Shown here piece by piece: positions 34,193-45,609 of a stretch of DNA of 64,000 nt. A model generated the notes under the pieces. That model did no database searches and was not told where the DNA came from. It was given only the letters and a program-made list of their open reading frames with translations. Source of the DNA: Tremella fuciformis (lineage: Eukaryota; Basidiomycota; Tremellomycetes; Tremellales; Tremellaceae); the NCBI GenBank assembly GCA_032768795.1, contig CP136490.1:3782001-3846000 (forward strand), read 5' to 3'. The number at the start of each line of letters is the position of its first letter. Position 1 is the first letter of the stretch. The translations under genes and the position numbers were made by a program.

Positions 34193-35194
34193 ACGGCGAT
34201 GAGTCACATTCAGGCACAAACTTGAAGCGCGCATTGATCCCCCATCCGACAGGCCAACAATAGTCAATCTAGCCGGTTTCATCACGACACTAGACGCGGA
34301 CAAGAGCATTCGTAGCTCAAGAGTGAGGGCATTGGTGCGCACTGCAATGCTGCTGGGCGCCGGACCGGCCGACCTACCAGCCATGTCCTCCGATCAGAAC
34401 ACCTTGGAAGGGGGCCCCCTAGGAAGGTGCAAAGGGACGCGCGACGAGGCGTTGAGCGATTAGCGATTGACACTCTTGCCCTCTTGGTCTTCTCGCGGTC
34501 AGACCAAGCGGCCAGTGCGATATCTGAAACTCAGCTCATCACGCGCATCGACGGCCGAGCGTCTCTTCAGGCCGGTCCCGCGCAACGTGCAGGCGGGCAT
34601 TTGGCTTGATCACCCTTGGTCCCCCTTGGCGGCGGCTTGAGCGCCTGTAGATTCGTCGGACGAGTGTCAAGTACCAAAAGCCTGTGAAGAGCAAGCAAAG
34701 GTGGGCAGCTCGACGATCTCCTTTCTTCCCCTCCTCTCTTCGTCCTCTTCTCTCAATTGACTCAAAGAGATGGGTGGCTCGTTGATACTGTAGTGGCGGG
34801 CGACTTGTCGATCTCGACGACCTCACACTCTTTTCGACCCTTCGCATCACGTTGTATAATTACGAGCTGCCCTAGGTGTTCCCGCAAGCGCCGCAACGGT
34901 CCTGCGTCGCCTCTCGCCGAGACAGTCGCAGACCGGGCCAAACATCTGTCCTGCTGTGGGGCACTGTCTCACCTCGTGCGCATCTCACCGAATCTGCACC
35001 GGCCCCGCATCGATACTGCCGCGTCGGGCAAGAGAGGGGAGGTGTTTTCTTTGATGGAAGCTCTGTGGAAAAGGCCATTCGTTCAAGCCTCAGCACTATA
35101 CGACCCCTCGTCGCTATCGCTCTTTCGCCTGCAGAAAGGACGATAGCACATGATCTCGTGAGAACGCTCGACGATCAACCTCACACTGGCCAAA
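34193..35194. other. Intergenic between transposon and Ser/Pro-rich gene
   Basis: Only short open frames on both strands. It should contain the promoter of the gene at 35195. Confidence 0.4.
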
Positions 35195-37967
35195 ATGCCT
35201 TCCGACTTTCAAGACGACTACGCTGCACTGTCAGCACTGGTTGACGCACCCGCCTTGCAAAGGATGAACCGGCCCCCTTCTCCACCTCCCAAGCCGGTGG
35301 CTAGTATCCCCATGCCGCCGCCGCGGGATCCGAAGCGTACTTCAATCTTCAATATCGGGCGTCTGCGTCGGTCTGCCCCGCCAGCAGCGGCAAATGGTCC
35401 TGGCAACGTGCAGGTATCGGCAATCCCGTTGCCAAACGGATCGGTCGTACGTGCCATGGACGTCTTTGGGGAGGTCATGAAGCAGGCGGCATACCTGCAC
35501 GGAAGAGCTTCTGGGGAGACTGTGGAGGACCAGGATGCTGAAGGAGATGAGCTCGACTGGGAGAGGATCAAGACGCTGCCGCGAGTCCGCTTGGTGCCTC
35601 CCGAGGAAGGTGAAGGACGACGCGGCTGCGACCCATTCTCGAGCTGACAGGCAGATGATTCGGAGCCGGTTCTGTTGTACCCGCCTGCGCCTCAACGGAC
35701 TTCGATGCCCTCTTTCACTGCTGAGGAGGGCGATTCAATGCGCCTCCATGCTACGATGCCAGGAGCTTCTCTTGTCCCCTTTGAGCCGCCGTCTGCTCAA
35801 ACGGCCTCAGCTGCCGAACCTTCGGCAAAGAGGCTGAGCATGAGTGTAGCGGGCGGCTCAGCGTGTTCGAGTAGGGGAATCTGGGGTGGCATGTCGCCTG
35901 GATTCTCGCAACCGCCGCCAGTCTTCCGCAGGGGGGGTCAGCGACCAGGGAGTGCTATTGTCATGCCGAGGAAAAAGGAGCAGGCGAACGCTGAGAACCG
36001 ACCAAAGGCCATGCCAAACGAGCCTTTCAGTCCCCCTCGAATCCGAGGGTCAAGCATCCCTGTACCAAGTGTAAAGATCCCAATACATGGTGAGTCACTT
36101 GCCTCTTTCTGGCGGAACAGTTACTCAAAAGGTAGCAGATGCTCAAGTGGAAGCAGAAGACGCCACCTGTGACGATGCGAACGTTCCGTTGTCCGTTCAG
36201 ACGAGACGGGCAATGAGTGATCCCCCTTCTGGCCGCTCCACTGCTTCAACAACGACAAATAGAGCGGCTACTTTCCCACCTCTAGACGGCATCGACAACG
36301 CGCACTCGTTCATCGAGCTCGGCGACATTGACAAGCCTTGTCCAGAGCTACCGCCTTCTCCTCCAAGAGAATCGAGCCCTCGCCGCAAATCTCGAGCAAT
36401 GTCGTTGACATCAATCCTCGCCAGCAAAACTGCGCAGATGTCCGAGCATCGTCCGCCACCAGTACCCCCTTTGCCTCTCCCATCAAACTCACTAAAGGGC
36501 GCCGAGCCTCACACCGAGCCAGACAGCAATCGGTTGAAAAAACAGAAGTCTCTCAAAAATTTCTTCTTCGCCGGTTCTTCTGGACGGAGCGAATCAACTG
36601 CCGGTGTACTGGAGGGAAAGAGGAGAAAGTCGAATGAGACTGAGTCCAGCAGCGAAACATCTTCGGCATCGGGTCCCAAAACGAAGCGTAAAGACGACGC
36701 TGCTGGAGCGAGGGAAGAGGGAAGTCTGAGGAAGCGATTCTCTCTCAGCAATATGAGCCAGGCTTTCAAGAAGCGGTCGCTCGGACCAGGATCAGGAGTC
36801 GCTGTTCCGAAAGTGCCAGACCTGCCAGCCGAGTACAGGACTGCGGAAAAGGCATCAAAACCGGGCAAACCGAAATCAAAGTCGGTCCCCGGTGTATTCG
36901 ATGCTCCAGTCGTATCTTCTCGCGAACCCGCGCCAACTCAGCATGCTGCTACAGTTTCGGAAGTCGATGTCGGCGGGTCAGCCCGCGGGCCCACGCCCCC
37001 GCTCATTGTGTCCTCGGTGGGACGGATGGAGTTCTCGCCGGTTGTGCAATCCCCTACGAGCATCGACCCGCCCCTTTTGCCCGACCTAGAAATGGACCTA
37101 GATTCCGAGTCTGACGGCTCTTCTCTGTTCTCGCTCGAAGACGTAGAGCTCGGCAGCGCATCGCCACCGACACAGCAGCAGACGCGACGAGCCACCATCA
37201 TGCGTGTCGTCCCGCGCTATCCTATGGGCTTTGACTTGCAGGAGATGATGGGCATGTCGACCGGTTCTCTCCCTTCACATCGGATCGGTGATCGTGATGA
37301 TCTTCCCGACAGTCCGATCTCCATGGGACCACTTCTCTCGCGCCCGACACCTGTAGCGCTGGATGTCAACCAGCCGGCGACGGCGACAACATCGTCGACG
37401 CCTGATGAGGACCATTGCCGGACACCAGACTCTGACGATTGGCACTCTGCCGAGTCACGACCATCATCCGAGACCGACACATCTTCATCTCAGCCCCATA
37501 CACCTCTGGACAATGAGGCCCCGACCCAGGTCTTGCTGCCTGCTGTTCCTCTACCCGACGTCGGATCCGTCGATGAGCCCAACAAAATCGTCACCGAAAC
37601 CATGCTCATGTCTCCCTCTCTTTCTCTGACGCTGCGCGACCCCAGTGAAGCAGCGGCACACGACCTTTCGCCGGTGAGCAGAGTGGCCTCCACCCCCAAG
37701 TCAAGATTCTCTTCGCCCGAAGGCATGCTTCGCATGATGGCGTCCCCACGATCTAATCGGTCAAGCTTCTCCGGTGCTTCGGTGCGGACACCGTTGCGCA
37801 ACTCGACGCCCCCGCGGTTAAACGATATCCCGATCCCGCCCATGCCGGATACGAGAGAGTACAGCTCTCTCATGAACGCGGTGCAGCTTCGTAGTCTGAA
37901 ATTCGATGCTCTCGGACTTGATTTTGAGGCTTTCGGAGGGCGCAAGCAGGCTGTTGAGGCGGTGTAG
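35195..37967 (+). CDS. Large Ser/Pro-rich protein, function unknown
   Basis: Three exons by eye (introns at about 35607-35652 and 36090-36135) give roughly 890 residues. It is mostly disordered: Pro-rich N terminus (MNRPPSPPPKPVASIPMPPP), a conserved-looking LPNGSVVRAMDVFGEVMKQA with EDELDWERIKTLPRVRLVPP after it, then long Ser/Pro/Lys stretches. The C-terminal motif is TREYSSLMNAVQLRSLKFDA, ending LGLDFEAFGGRKQAVEAV. Many SP/TP sites suggest regulation by proline-directed kinases (inference). No membrane segment and no catalytic domain recognised. Confidence 0.75.
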
Positions 37968-38220
37968 TCCGAGTGGCATTAATGATGGACATTGTGATCA
38001 GACAGCATATCCTCCCTCTCACGGACAGTTGTACTGCGATGTATCCCTAGCAAATGGACCGGGCTTCGGGGAAAGGTGGGCAACAGGAAGTGAGCCTCAT
38101 GCTGAGATGCTCCGTGCGAAGGTGTAGTGTACTTTTTTTTCAGTAATTTCCATGCTTCAAGCTACTGTATATTTCCCCGTGGCCCTCGACGGCTTATATC
38201 CTTCAAACCCCTCGCTCGAG

Positions 38221-39500
38221 TCAACGATAACTGTCGAGAATCTCGGAAACATCGTGGTTGGACTCTTCATCTTCATCATCAACCTCTTCCGACTCGTCCT
38301 CTTCGTCTCGCTCCCCAATCATATGCCTAGATCGGCGTCTGAGAATACTGGCAAGATCGCTGCGCAGCTCGGCGCCAGTGTAGACGCTGCGCCTGGCAAT
38401 ATTGGTCAGCGTCGCCTCTGAGGGGATAAACGACGTTTGGCGTGTCCCGCTCGCGTGAGACTGGGTGGAAGTAGATGCGCGTTGTCCAGCAGGCAGTTCT
38501 GTCACCGGTTCGTTGGCTTCAAGCTCGTGGCGGAGTGTCATCCGGCGCTCAGGCAGCTCCGTTACGATGCCCGCTGCTATATGAGCTGCCTACTCTCATC
38601 CGGTTCATGAGCAGAATGTGCTCACCTTGAGCAGTCGAAGGAGCCACGCTGGCGGTCGTCAGGACCCGCCTCTCTTCCGTAGCAGATGATCCCGAGGTAT
38701 CTTCTGAGCTCTTGCTCTTGCTCTTAATGCCAAAGTGCCCTAAGAACCTGTCTCGGCGACGGCCGGAGCGCCCGCCTCTTACGGTCGAGTTGGAGCGGCT
38801 CTGGTCTGCATCCGCAGGAGGCACCAAAGTCAGAGGCATACGCGTCCTGTCGAAATTGACGAACTCGTAAGGGTCTCTATACTGCATCAGCGTACACTCC
38901 GCATGCCCAGTCGTCTCGCTCACGTTTCGTCTGCGGCTGTGTACTTGAGCCTCACATCGGCGCTGACTTTGGAGATGTTCAGCGTGTAGACTTTGTCGCG
39001 ATCGCCATTCATAAAGTTGCTCATCGCCCGAGTGGCATCGGAGGGATCGCAAGTCTTCGGCCCGAGCCAGACGATGTTCTCGTCGTCTCCATCTTCGCCG
39101 AGGTATCCGGTCCTATACCGAAGTCAGTCTCAGCAGCTCAAACTTATCCCTGCCGACTGTAGTGGCTGCACTGTGACACTCACTGCCGCAATTTCTGTGC
39201 CGCAAGCGCAGGAAGGTAGTCCTCCTTGCCTTGCTTCTTACGAAGGATCTCCGCGAAGAACGCCGTCGAAGCTTCGTCGTCTGTGTCTTCCGTCTTCTTG
39301 GTGATGCCGAAAACAAAGTCGCGGTCGCAGTCCTTGGCAGAACACCTGGTGATGCCGCCGACTATGGAGGTGAACGGCGTCGTCTGGCCGGTCTTTTTGT
39401 CGAACCACAAAGTCGTCTTGTGTCCTTTTGGGCACGCTATGTCGCATCCAAGAGTGTTGAATGAACTGGGCACATCAGCGTCAAGTGCACGCGTAGCCAT
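38221..39500 (-). CDS. Unknown Cys/His-rich protein, paralogue A
   Basis: Four exons from ATG 39500. The N-terminal domain has CPKGHKTTLWFDKKTG...SIVGGITRCSAKDCDRDFVF, a C-x3-H...C-x4-C pattern that could bind zinc. Next come ENIVWLGPKTCDPSDATRAM, a beta-like segment (VYTLNISKVSADVRLKYTA), a Ser/Arg-rich region and an acidic tail (RDEEDESEEVDDEDEESN). The gene at 40785-42111 has the same layout, motifs and orientation. I recognise no named family. The acidic C terminus and lack of a signal peptide suggest a nuclear or cytosolic protein. Confidence 0.75.
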
Positions 39501-40784
39501 CGATGTGCAGTGATCTCTTACCGGAATGAGACTTCTGCGGCCATGACGTTTATCTATTTTTCGGACGATTTTCGGGTGAAGTGCTATTGTGGTGTTCGCA
39601 AGGAGTCGTTGTTGCTGCTGCTGTTGTGAGAAGGAGGTGGGTGAGTGAAGTTATCCTTCGTTCTGTGCCATCTGAAAGCCTTATATAGCCCGCCAGTCGA
39701 CTGGGCCAGGTGATATGCTGACAAATAGTCACTCTTTGCGCACGGAGCAACGACGGGTCGGCTGCCAGACTGAAGAGACCGCGAGCCCCTGGCCGGCCAC
39801 CCCAGCGGTCTCCTCGCCATGACAGCTGGCCGAGGTGTCACGCCCTCGTACCCGTACGCGGGGCGCTGCAGGTCCCCTGGCCGAGGTACTGGTCGATGGG
39901 TGCCACAAAGGTTGTCAGTTCGGAGTACCGCACATGCAATCGTTTCAGCAGAGCGAATGACGATCATCCTTTCATTGCCTCACCCTATTCCTGCCCATCG
40001 ATCATCGCACCAGCGGTGTGTCAGCACTGCACGGGGTTCAGGTCAGACCTGCGCCTGCGTTGGCATGGGGTGTCCACGTACCCAGCTCCGCCGGTGAGAA
40101 CACCACTTGACCGGGTCGGTCACGGAGTAAGCAGTAGCGGTCGAGTACATCTGCCTGGAATATTCCGCTTCCTTTTGATTATGACGTCTTGACTCGCTCG
40201 GCCGACAGATGTCGACTCGACTTTACTCCCCGCGCACGGACCATCGGCACGGCGGCCAGGTGTTAGCCCGCCTTTGGCGACGAGTCAGCAGCAAACAAAG
40301 CACGTTTTACGAAGCCCAGTACTTCTCAGCAGCGCCATAATATCACGAGCGGCATATATATATACGAGGAGAAGTGCCGTGCATTTTGCACCGCACAGCT
40401 CATCCTTGACGCGGAGGGATAGCTTCTACAAGTCGCCCGCCATATGCTCAAGGGGTCCAGCAAGAAGGGCAAGTAGTTTTCATCAGAATAGCCATTCATG
40501 CTGGCCAATCGCCGCCGTCGAAGATCTTCGGTACACTGATATCCAAGACTGGACCTCGGACCAGCGGAGTCTGTCTCGAAGCACAGGGATGAAGAGTATG
40601 TATAAGGCATCCATGATCAACAACACCCTCCACTTATGAGAAGATTTCGGCCCAGCAGGTACTCGCGAAGCGCTCCTCTTACACGCCCGACCTCCTAAGC
40701 ACTCGTGCATCTCGTTCACGTCGATAACCTGGACTCGCTACGTCAAAGCTGTGGAGAAATAGGGCAAGACTATGGTCCTCGGGG
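39501..40784. other. Intergenic between the two paralogues
   Basis: About 1.3 kb with no supported gene. TATATAG near 39682 is well placed as a TATA box for paralogue A. An AT-rich TATATATATA stretch is at about 40354. Confidence 0.4.
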
Positions 40785-42111
40785 CTAGTCAGAGTCCTCT
40801 TCGTCCTCCGGGCGGTCCTGGGTCCCCTCGTCTTCGTCCTCCTCGTCATCGTAAGTTGTTGGAAGACGACGCCGCGGCATCTGGACTGTAGACATGGTCT
40901 GAGGGTAGCTCGTTGACTGCCGCGTCAAACCAGGAGCTGGCGTCATCCGGCTACGATCAGAGGAAGCCGCATCCCTGATGGCGCCTCGGCGGTGGATACG
41001 GCCCAGCGTGGAGGGATGATCGCCGATGAGCTCGTGGGGGACGGATGAGCCTCCCGACTCGTGCACAGCCCCTTCAGTGCTAAGCTGAGGCGGCTGTGTG
41101 GAGTCGCTGTGCAACTCATGCGTGCCACTGGACCCTAGGCACCGTCAGCAGGCTCCAGGAGATCAAGTTGCACGCACCGGATCGATCAGAGGCGATGGGG
41201 ACGATACGCTTGGAGGGGCTGGAGTTTCCTGACGAGTCCTTGGAGCGGAAAGGGCGCGTCAAGCTCTCGGCCATCCGCCTGGTCCGACTCCCGCTACCTT
41301 GCTTCCCACCCCTTCCTCGCGATTGGTCACGGGTGGTCGTGGCCGGCACGGTGATATGCGGCACTGCGCTCTTGTCATAGTTGGTCAACGTGAACGGGAA
41401 GGTTTCTTCCCTGCAAGCTGTGTCAGCCGCGCCACGGGGGAGCACGCAACCCATAGAAAAGCTCCAGTGACTTACTCCTCGAGGTAACGATTAGCAGTCT
41501 CAACCACCTGCTCGGACGGATTGGCAACGTGCAATTCGAAAGTCCTGCCCTTAGAAGTGAGCCACTTGCTGTGCGCGCCTTTGGTGTCGTCCGGAGCAAG
41601 GGTCTTGGGACCACCCCATACAACGTTGCTGGGGAGGCTTTCCATCTTATCCCCATGCTCGCTATCGAGATCAACACCCGCGCTGCCCCTCAGAATCTGC
41701 TCAACTACTCACGTGCGGAGGGCGGTCATCAACTCCGTCGGGACTGCCTCGGCTCGGCCATTCTTGATGAGCACCTCGAGGGCAAGTCGGGCATTACCCT
41801 CTGCCGGGGCGTCGTAATAATTGCTTGCCCAGGCGTTCGCCGTTTCACATTCCGTATCGTCGCAAGCGATAATCAGGCCGCAGACCGAGTTCCAGGGACC
41901 CTCTGACAAGATTTCTTCGGTGCCATGGAACGGCGTCGAGTGTTCAGAAGGGCAGCCAGCTGTGAAGGTGATAACGCTGGTTTTCCTGAAGGGTAAGTCA
42001 CGAATCTGTTTGTTGGAAGACGGTCACGTACTGGATCTTCATGGTACCGCGAGACCCTCGTGGACTGGACGCCGAGCTGGGCGACAGGAGATCTTGAGGA
42101 CGTTGAGACAT
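40785..42111 (-). CDS. Unknown Cys/His-rich protein, paralogue B
   Basis: Spliced by eye from ATG 42111. It reads ITFTAGCPSEHSTPF...WNSVCGLIIACDDTECETANA (same C-x3-H...C-x4-C order as paralogue A), then NVVWGGPKTLAPDDTKGAHS, a beta-like segment (GRTFELHVANPSEQVVETA), a Ser/Arg-rich region and an acidic tail (YDDEEDEDEGTQDRPEDEED). The short intron after MKIQ and the later exon borders fall at positions like those in paralogue A, so the two arose by duplication. Function unknown. A TATATA-type box is at about 42283 upstream. Confidence 0.7.
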
Positions 42112-42963
42112 TGTGCTGTATTTGTGAGCAGTGTTGTGTTATGCAAATGGCTTATGGCGAATTGCAATGGTCTCTTGGGCGGCTAGGGCGTGCGTGGAGT
42201 AGTGGATGGAGAAGGAAGTGCTCTGGAGTTGTGTGGTCGTGGGGACGAATTGTTGTGGGTATGTAGACACGTACGATAGCTCTGATATATACGCACTCGC
42301 CCTCACGAAGGGCAAGCCCCAAGGCCTTTGTCCCACCAAAATCATTGCGCACGAACATGCCGACACACCGCGACGCCGCCCATTGTCAACGAGCCGGAAG
42401 ACCTTCTAACCCGAGAGAGTATCCAGCTTCGACACAAGATATCAGCGCTCGAACGAGTCAGACAGCTGCACTTGGTGTTGGGAGAGCCCAGCGACCCAAA
42501 AGGAGCACCTACCGATACCAGTGGGGCCAAGCTGAGTCCCTTTCTCATCCGGCCCCCTGGACCCAATCGAGACGTTCTCGGGCTTCCCGTAGACGCCTTG
42601 GCCTCCAGCCACGAGCGACGCCATAATTGTTGCACGTCTTCGATGTGGCCATTCAAGGAGGCCGATGAGTGGATGTCGCCGGCCGGCGACTTGAAACGGC
42701 GCTCATCCCCAGGAGGAGCTTGGGGGCGCATACCTGGGTCAGTGTCTTGGTCAGCACAGTCAGCCCTCGACGAGAACGGGGCGAAGCAGTCCGGCTCATG
42801 CTAATTCCTATGCATGATGCAAAAAGTCGAGGAGAAACCGAAGGAGAACGATCGTCGCTATAGCAGTTGCGCGATCGGCGTCAAGCTAAGAGCTTCCAGT
42901 GTCCATTCGTGATAAGGTCGTGAAGATGTCGTTTCGTGATCGGATGTCCCGGCAGTATCGATG
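42112..42963. other. Intergenic, upstream of paralogue B
   Basis: Overlapping open frames on both strands (42328-42804 +, 42342-42731 -), neither with a recognisable domain. No supported gene. Confidence 0.3.
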
Positions 42964-43790
42964 TCACAAGGTGGCCTCCCACTGCTCGAAACACATGCTT
43001 GCGTAGAGATGCCACGCCCCAAGGGCCAGCACGGCAAGTAGCAAAAGCGTTCGTAGGGTTGTGGTCCAACTCGAAGACTGTGGACGATTTGTCAAAAAGG
43101 ACGAGGCGAATGTCTGAGAGTACAGCTGAGCGGGGCCATATGACGGATCCGAAGGATAAGAAGGTGGAATGGGCAGAAGCACCGCCGGTAGTAAGATGTG
43201 CGATTTGCCTGAGGGAGAGGAGACGAGTGATGTGTATGCCGGAGGCTCCGCTGGACATGTCAGCCTTACTTCAGTCTTGCCCAGCTAAAAGAGACACACT
43301 AAGAACGATGGCCGGCACTTCGATGCTCATGCTTTTCTCCGGGGCGTCCGGACTAGAGGGCCGTGATACGCGCCCACCCATGACAATCAATGGCTCATGA
43401 GTCGGCGCGGACGGGGTACGCGGCGAGAAATACGCTCCGTCTGTTGTCGAATGGGGTGGTGTGGGAGGGGTAAAACTCGTGGGGGAAGTGGTACACGTCG
43501 CGGACGTGTAGGATGAGCCGTGGGGTGGAGTCGAGGGGGGAATGACGATGCTGGGACCGGTGCCTGTATGTCAGCTGTCAGTCTCTGGAGGACAATCTGC
43601 GCTTACGCTTTTCCATCTTTGCAATGATCTTTCTGGAGCTAACGAGCAAGATGCGAAAGGCGGGCAGAGTTTGCTGGTACCGGCGGCTCTTTTGTATTGC
43701 TGGGTTACGAGTCGCGACGAGTGCCGCAAGAATCTGTCCTTTGCAATCGATGTTGTGGGCCAAGTCGGTGATCAAAGGAATGGAAGCGCG
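42964..43790 (-). CDS. Hypothetical C-terminally anchored membrane protein
   Basis: Three exons by eye. The first (near 43590-43790) reads ITDLAHNIDCKGQILAALVA and AFRILLVSSRKIIAKMEKR, helical and positively charged. The middle exon is Ser/Thr/Pro-rich with many SP/TP sites. The last ends with one hydrophobic helix (RTLLLLAVLALGAWHLYASM) and a short tail. No ATG is visible in frame at the 5' end, so a start exon is probably missing from my model. A tail-anchored protein is likely. Family not recognised. Confidence 0.5.
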
Positions 43791-44104
43791 CGGGTGTGTG
43801 AGAGCAGGAACAAAGGAGGGTGTGTGTACGTCGAAGCGAAGAAAAAGACCGAAAGAACGAAAGCGTACAGGTCGTCCGCGAGATGTTTGTATGTATGAAT
43901 GAATGTTGCTCAGAGAACTGCTGTGATTGTATATCTCTCTCTCTGTGTATGACGAGGGTACAGAGCTCGACCACGTAAAGATGGCTCGGACCGCCGAGGA
44001 TCAAGTTGGTCGCGGCAATTGAGACTTTGTTCGAGGGTGACGGCCTTCTCTTGATGAAGGGTTCGGGTACCCCTTGATACTCTGTGATGACACGGGATAT
44101 CGGG
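43791..44104. other. Intergenic between two hypothetical membrane-protein genes
   Basis: A CT/GA microsatellite-like stretch (about 43930-43950) and no supported gene. Confidence 0.3.
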
Positions 44105-44960
44105 CTAGACCGAAGGAATGGGAGATGTCACAGTGCCAAGAGCTGGGGGGTGAGAAGGGGTAACGGAAGAATCAAAGAGGCCCAAGCGAGGAGCTGTGCT
44201 CGAGGCCAGGCCGGTCTTTGTCTCCTTTCGAGGGCGGAAGCGTGACCGAGTATCGGTATTGGAAGCGACGTGCTCTCCTGCTACCGGGTGATGCAAGCAG
44301 ACCAGTTTGCGGACGAATGAATCCACTCGATGAGGTGATCCGGATCGAGGGAGACTCGGCAAGTGGGTCGTTTCAAGTTGTTTTGGTCGAGGAGTGACGT
44401 CGATTTCGAGTCTCGAGATGTCGATCTTGTTTGGTCCCAGGAGGGGGACGAGCCGGTGTGCTATTCGAGTGAGGATCCGATATGAGTATACAAATGTCGA
44501 AAGATGAGATGGACTTGAGGATCGCAAACACGAATACAAGCCTGTAGTCGTCGATGGCAAGTCCCCTCCAGGAGCTGCGTTTCAGCCCGTCCTCGAGCAC
44601 GCTTGCCCTTCCGCCGTTGTTTACATCCCGATGCACCGTCCATTGAGACAGAAGATGACGATCCGAAAAATATGCCAAGGGAGGTGGAAAGCCACCACAA
44701 ACGTAATCGGAGCAAAGGCAAACAACGGGCGCAACAACATGCCCCAATGGATGATCTTATCAGCACTCGGTGGCGGCCGTTTAGGCGGTTTCGGCTGGGC
44801 TTGTTGCTGTTCCGCTTTTTCCGTCCGTACCCCGATATCTGCAACCCACAGCGGACTGGCTTACAGTCAAGAGACGTGGCCAGTCGCCCGCGCGGGTGCT
44901 TCGAGGATGGCATGACCCAGAGGAGCGTCGGACAGCCGCCCGCTCGCCCAGCTCTTAGAG
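44105..44960 (-). CDS. Hypothetical membrane protein, model incomplete
   Basis: Conserved-looking coding stretches in different frames imply several introns. They are a charged Gln/Pro-rich part (VRTEKAEQQQAQPKPPKRPP), a membrane segment (MLLRPLFAFAPITFVVAFHL, then PWHIFRIVIFCL), SWRGLAIDDYRLVFVFAILK, and a C-terminal part (AHRLVPLLGPNKIDISRLEI, RVDSFVRKLVC) ending at 44105. The start codon and splice sites are uncertain. Family not recognised. Confidence 0.45.
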
Positions 44961-45609
44961 TTTCTTGTCGTCATGGGTGTCCATTCTATCTCGGCTGAGG
45001 CCGTTCGAGACAGCTCGCTGGGCGAAGTCGTGTCTGACTCCGGGAGCGGTTCTGAAGCGAAGCACTATTCCACGGTCCTACTTTGAAGATGCGAGAGGTC
45101 CGGCACAGGGCTGTCCAGGATCGTTCAGGTCGATATCATCGACCCTTGTGACTATGGTCCGCTGAGATCCGACGCAGAATTTTCATGCTGAGATATCCGA
45201 ACAAGCGACCTGTTGCATACAAGATTTGAGCCTCTGACAGCCGCTGAACACCTCCATGAGTCTTCAAGCGGCATGACGATCACGAAACCACCACGGCGTC
45301 GGTTGGATGGGATCGATAATGCTCAGTCTTGGCGCTGCTTCGAGAGTGTCGCACAGGACGAGGTATTGCATCGGGTAGCCGTCTCTCTCCTCGTTCTTCT
45401 CCATCTTCATTCATCGATCTCCTACAAGTGTTGTGACACCGTCAACCTCTCGTCGCTGTGAACGAGTGTAAAGATCGGCGACCTAGCATGCACGTGACTG
45501 CCCGTGCCTGGCAATCCCAATTTCAGACTCCCAATTAGCTTTCGGACATCTCACAACCGTACTTCTACCTTTTCTTCGCCGACACTGAGCGCGTCGTGCA
45601 TGTAGCGGT
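44961..45609. other. Intergenic upstream of RSM22-PANB
   Basis: No supported gene. It should contain the promoter of the fusion gene. Confidence 0.4.

Noticed and set aside
43930..43950. CT/GA-rich short repeat
   Set aside because: A simple microsatellite, common in fungal intergenic DNA.
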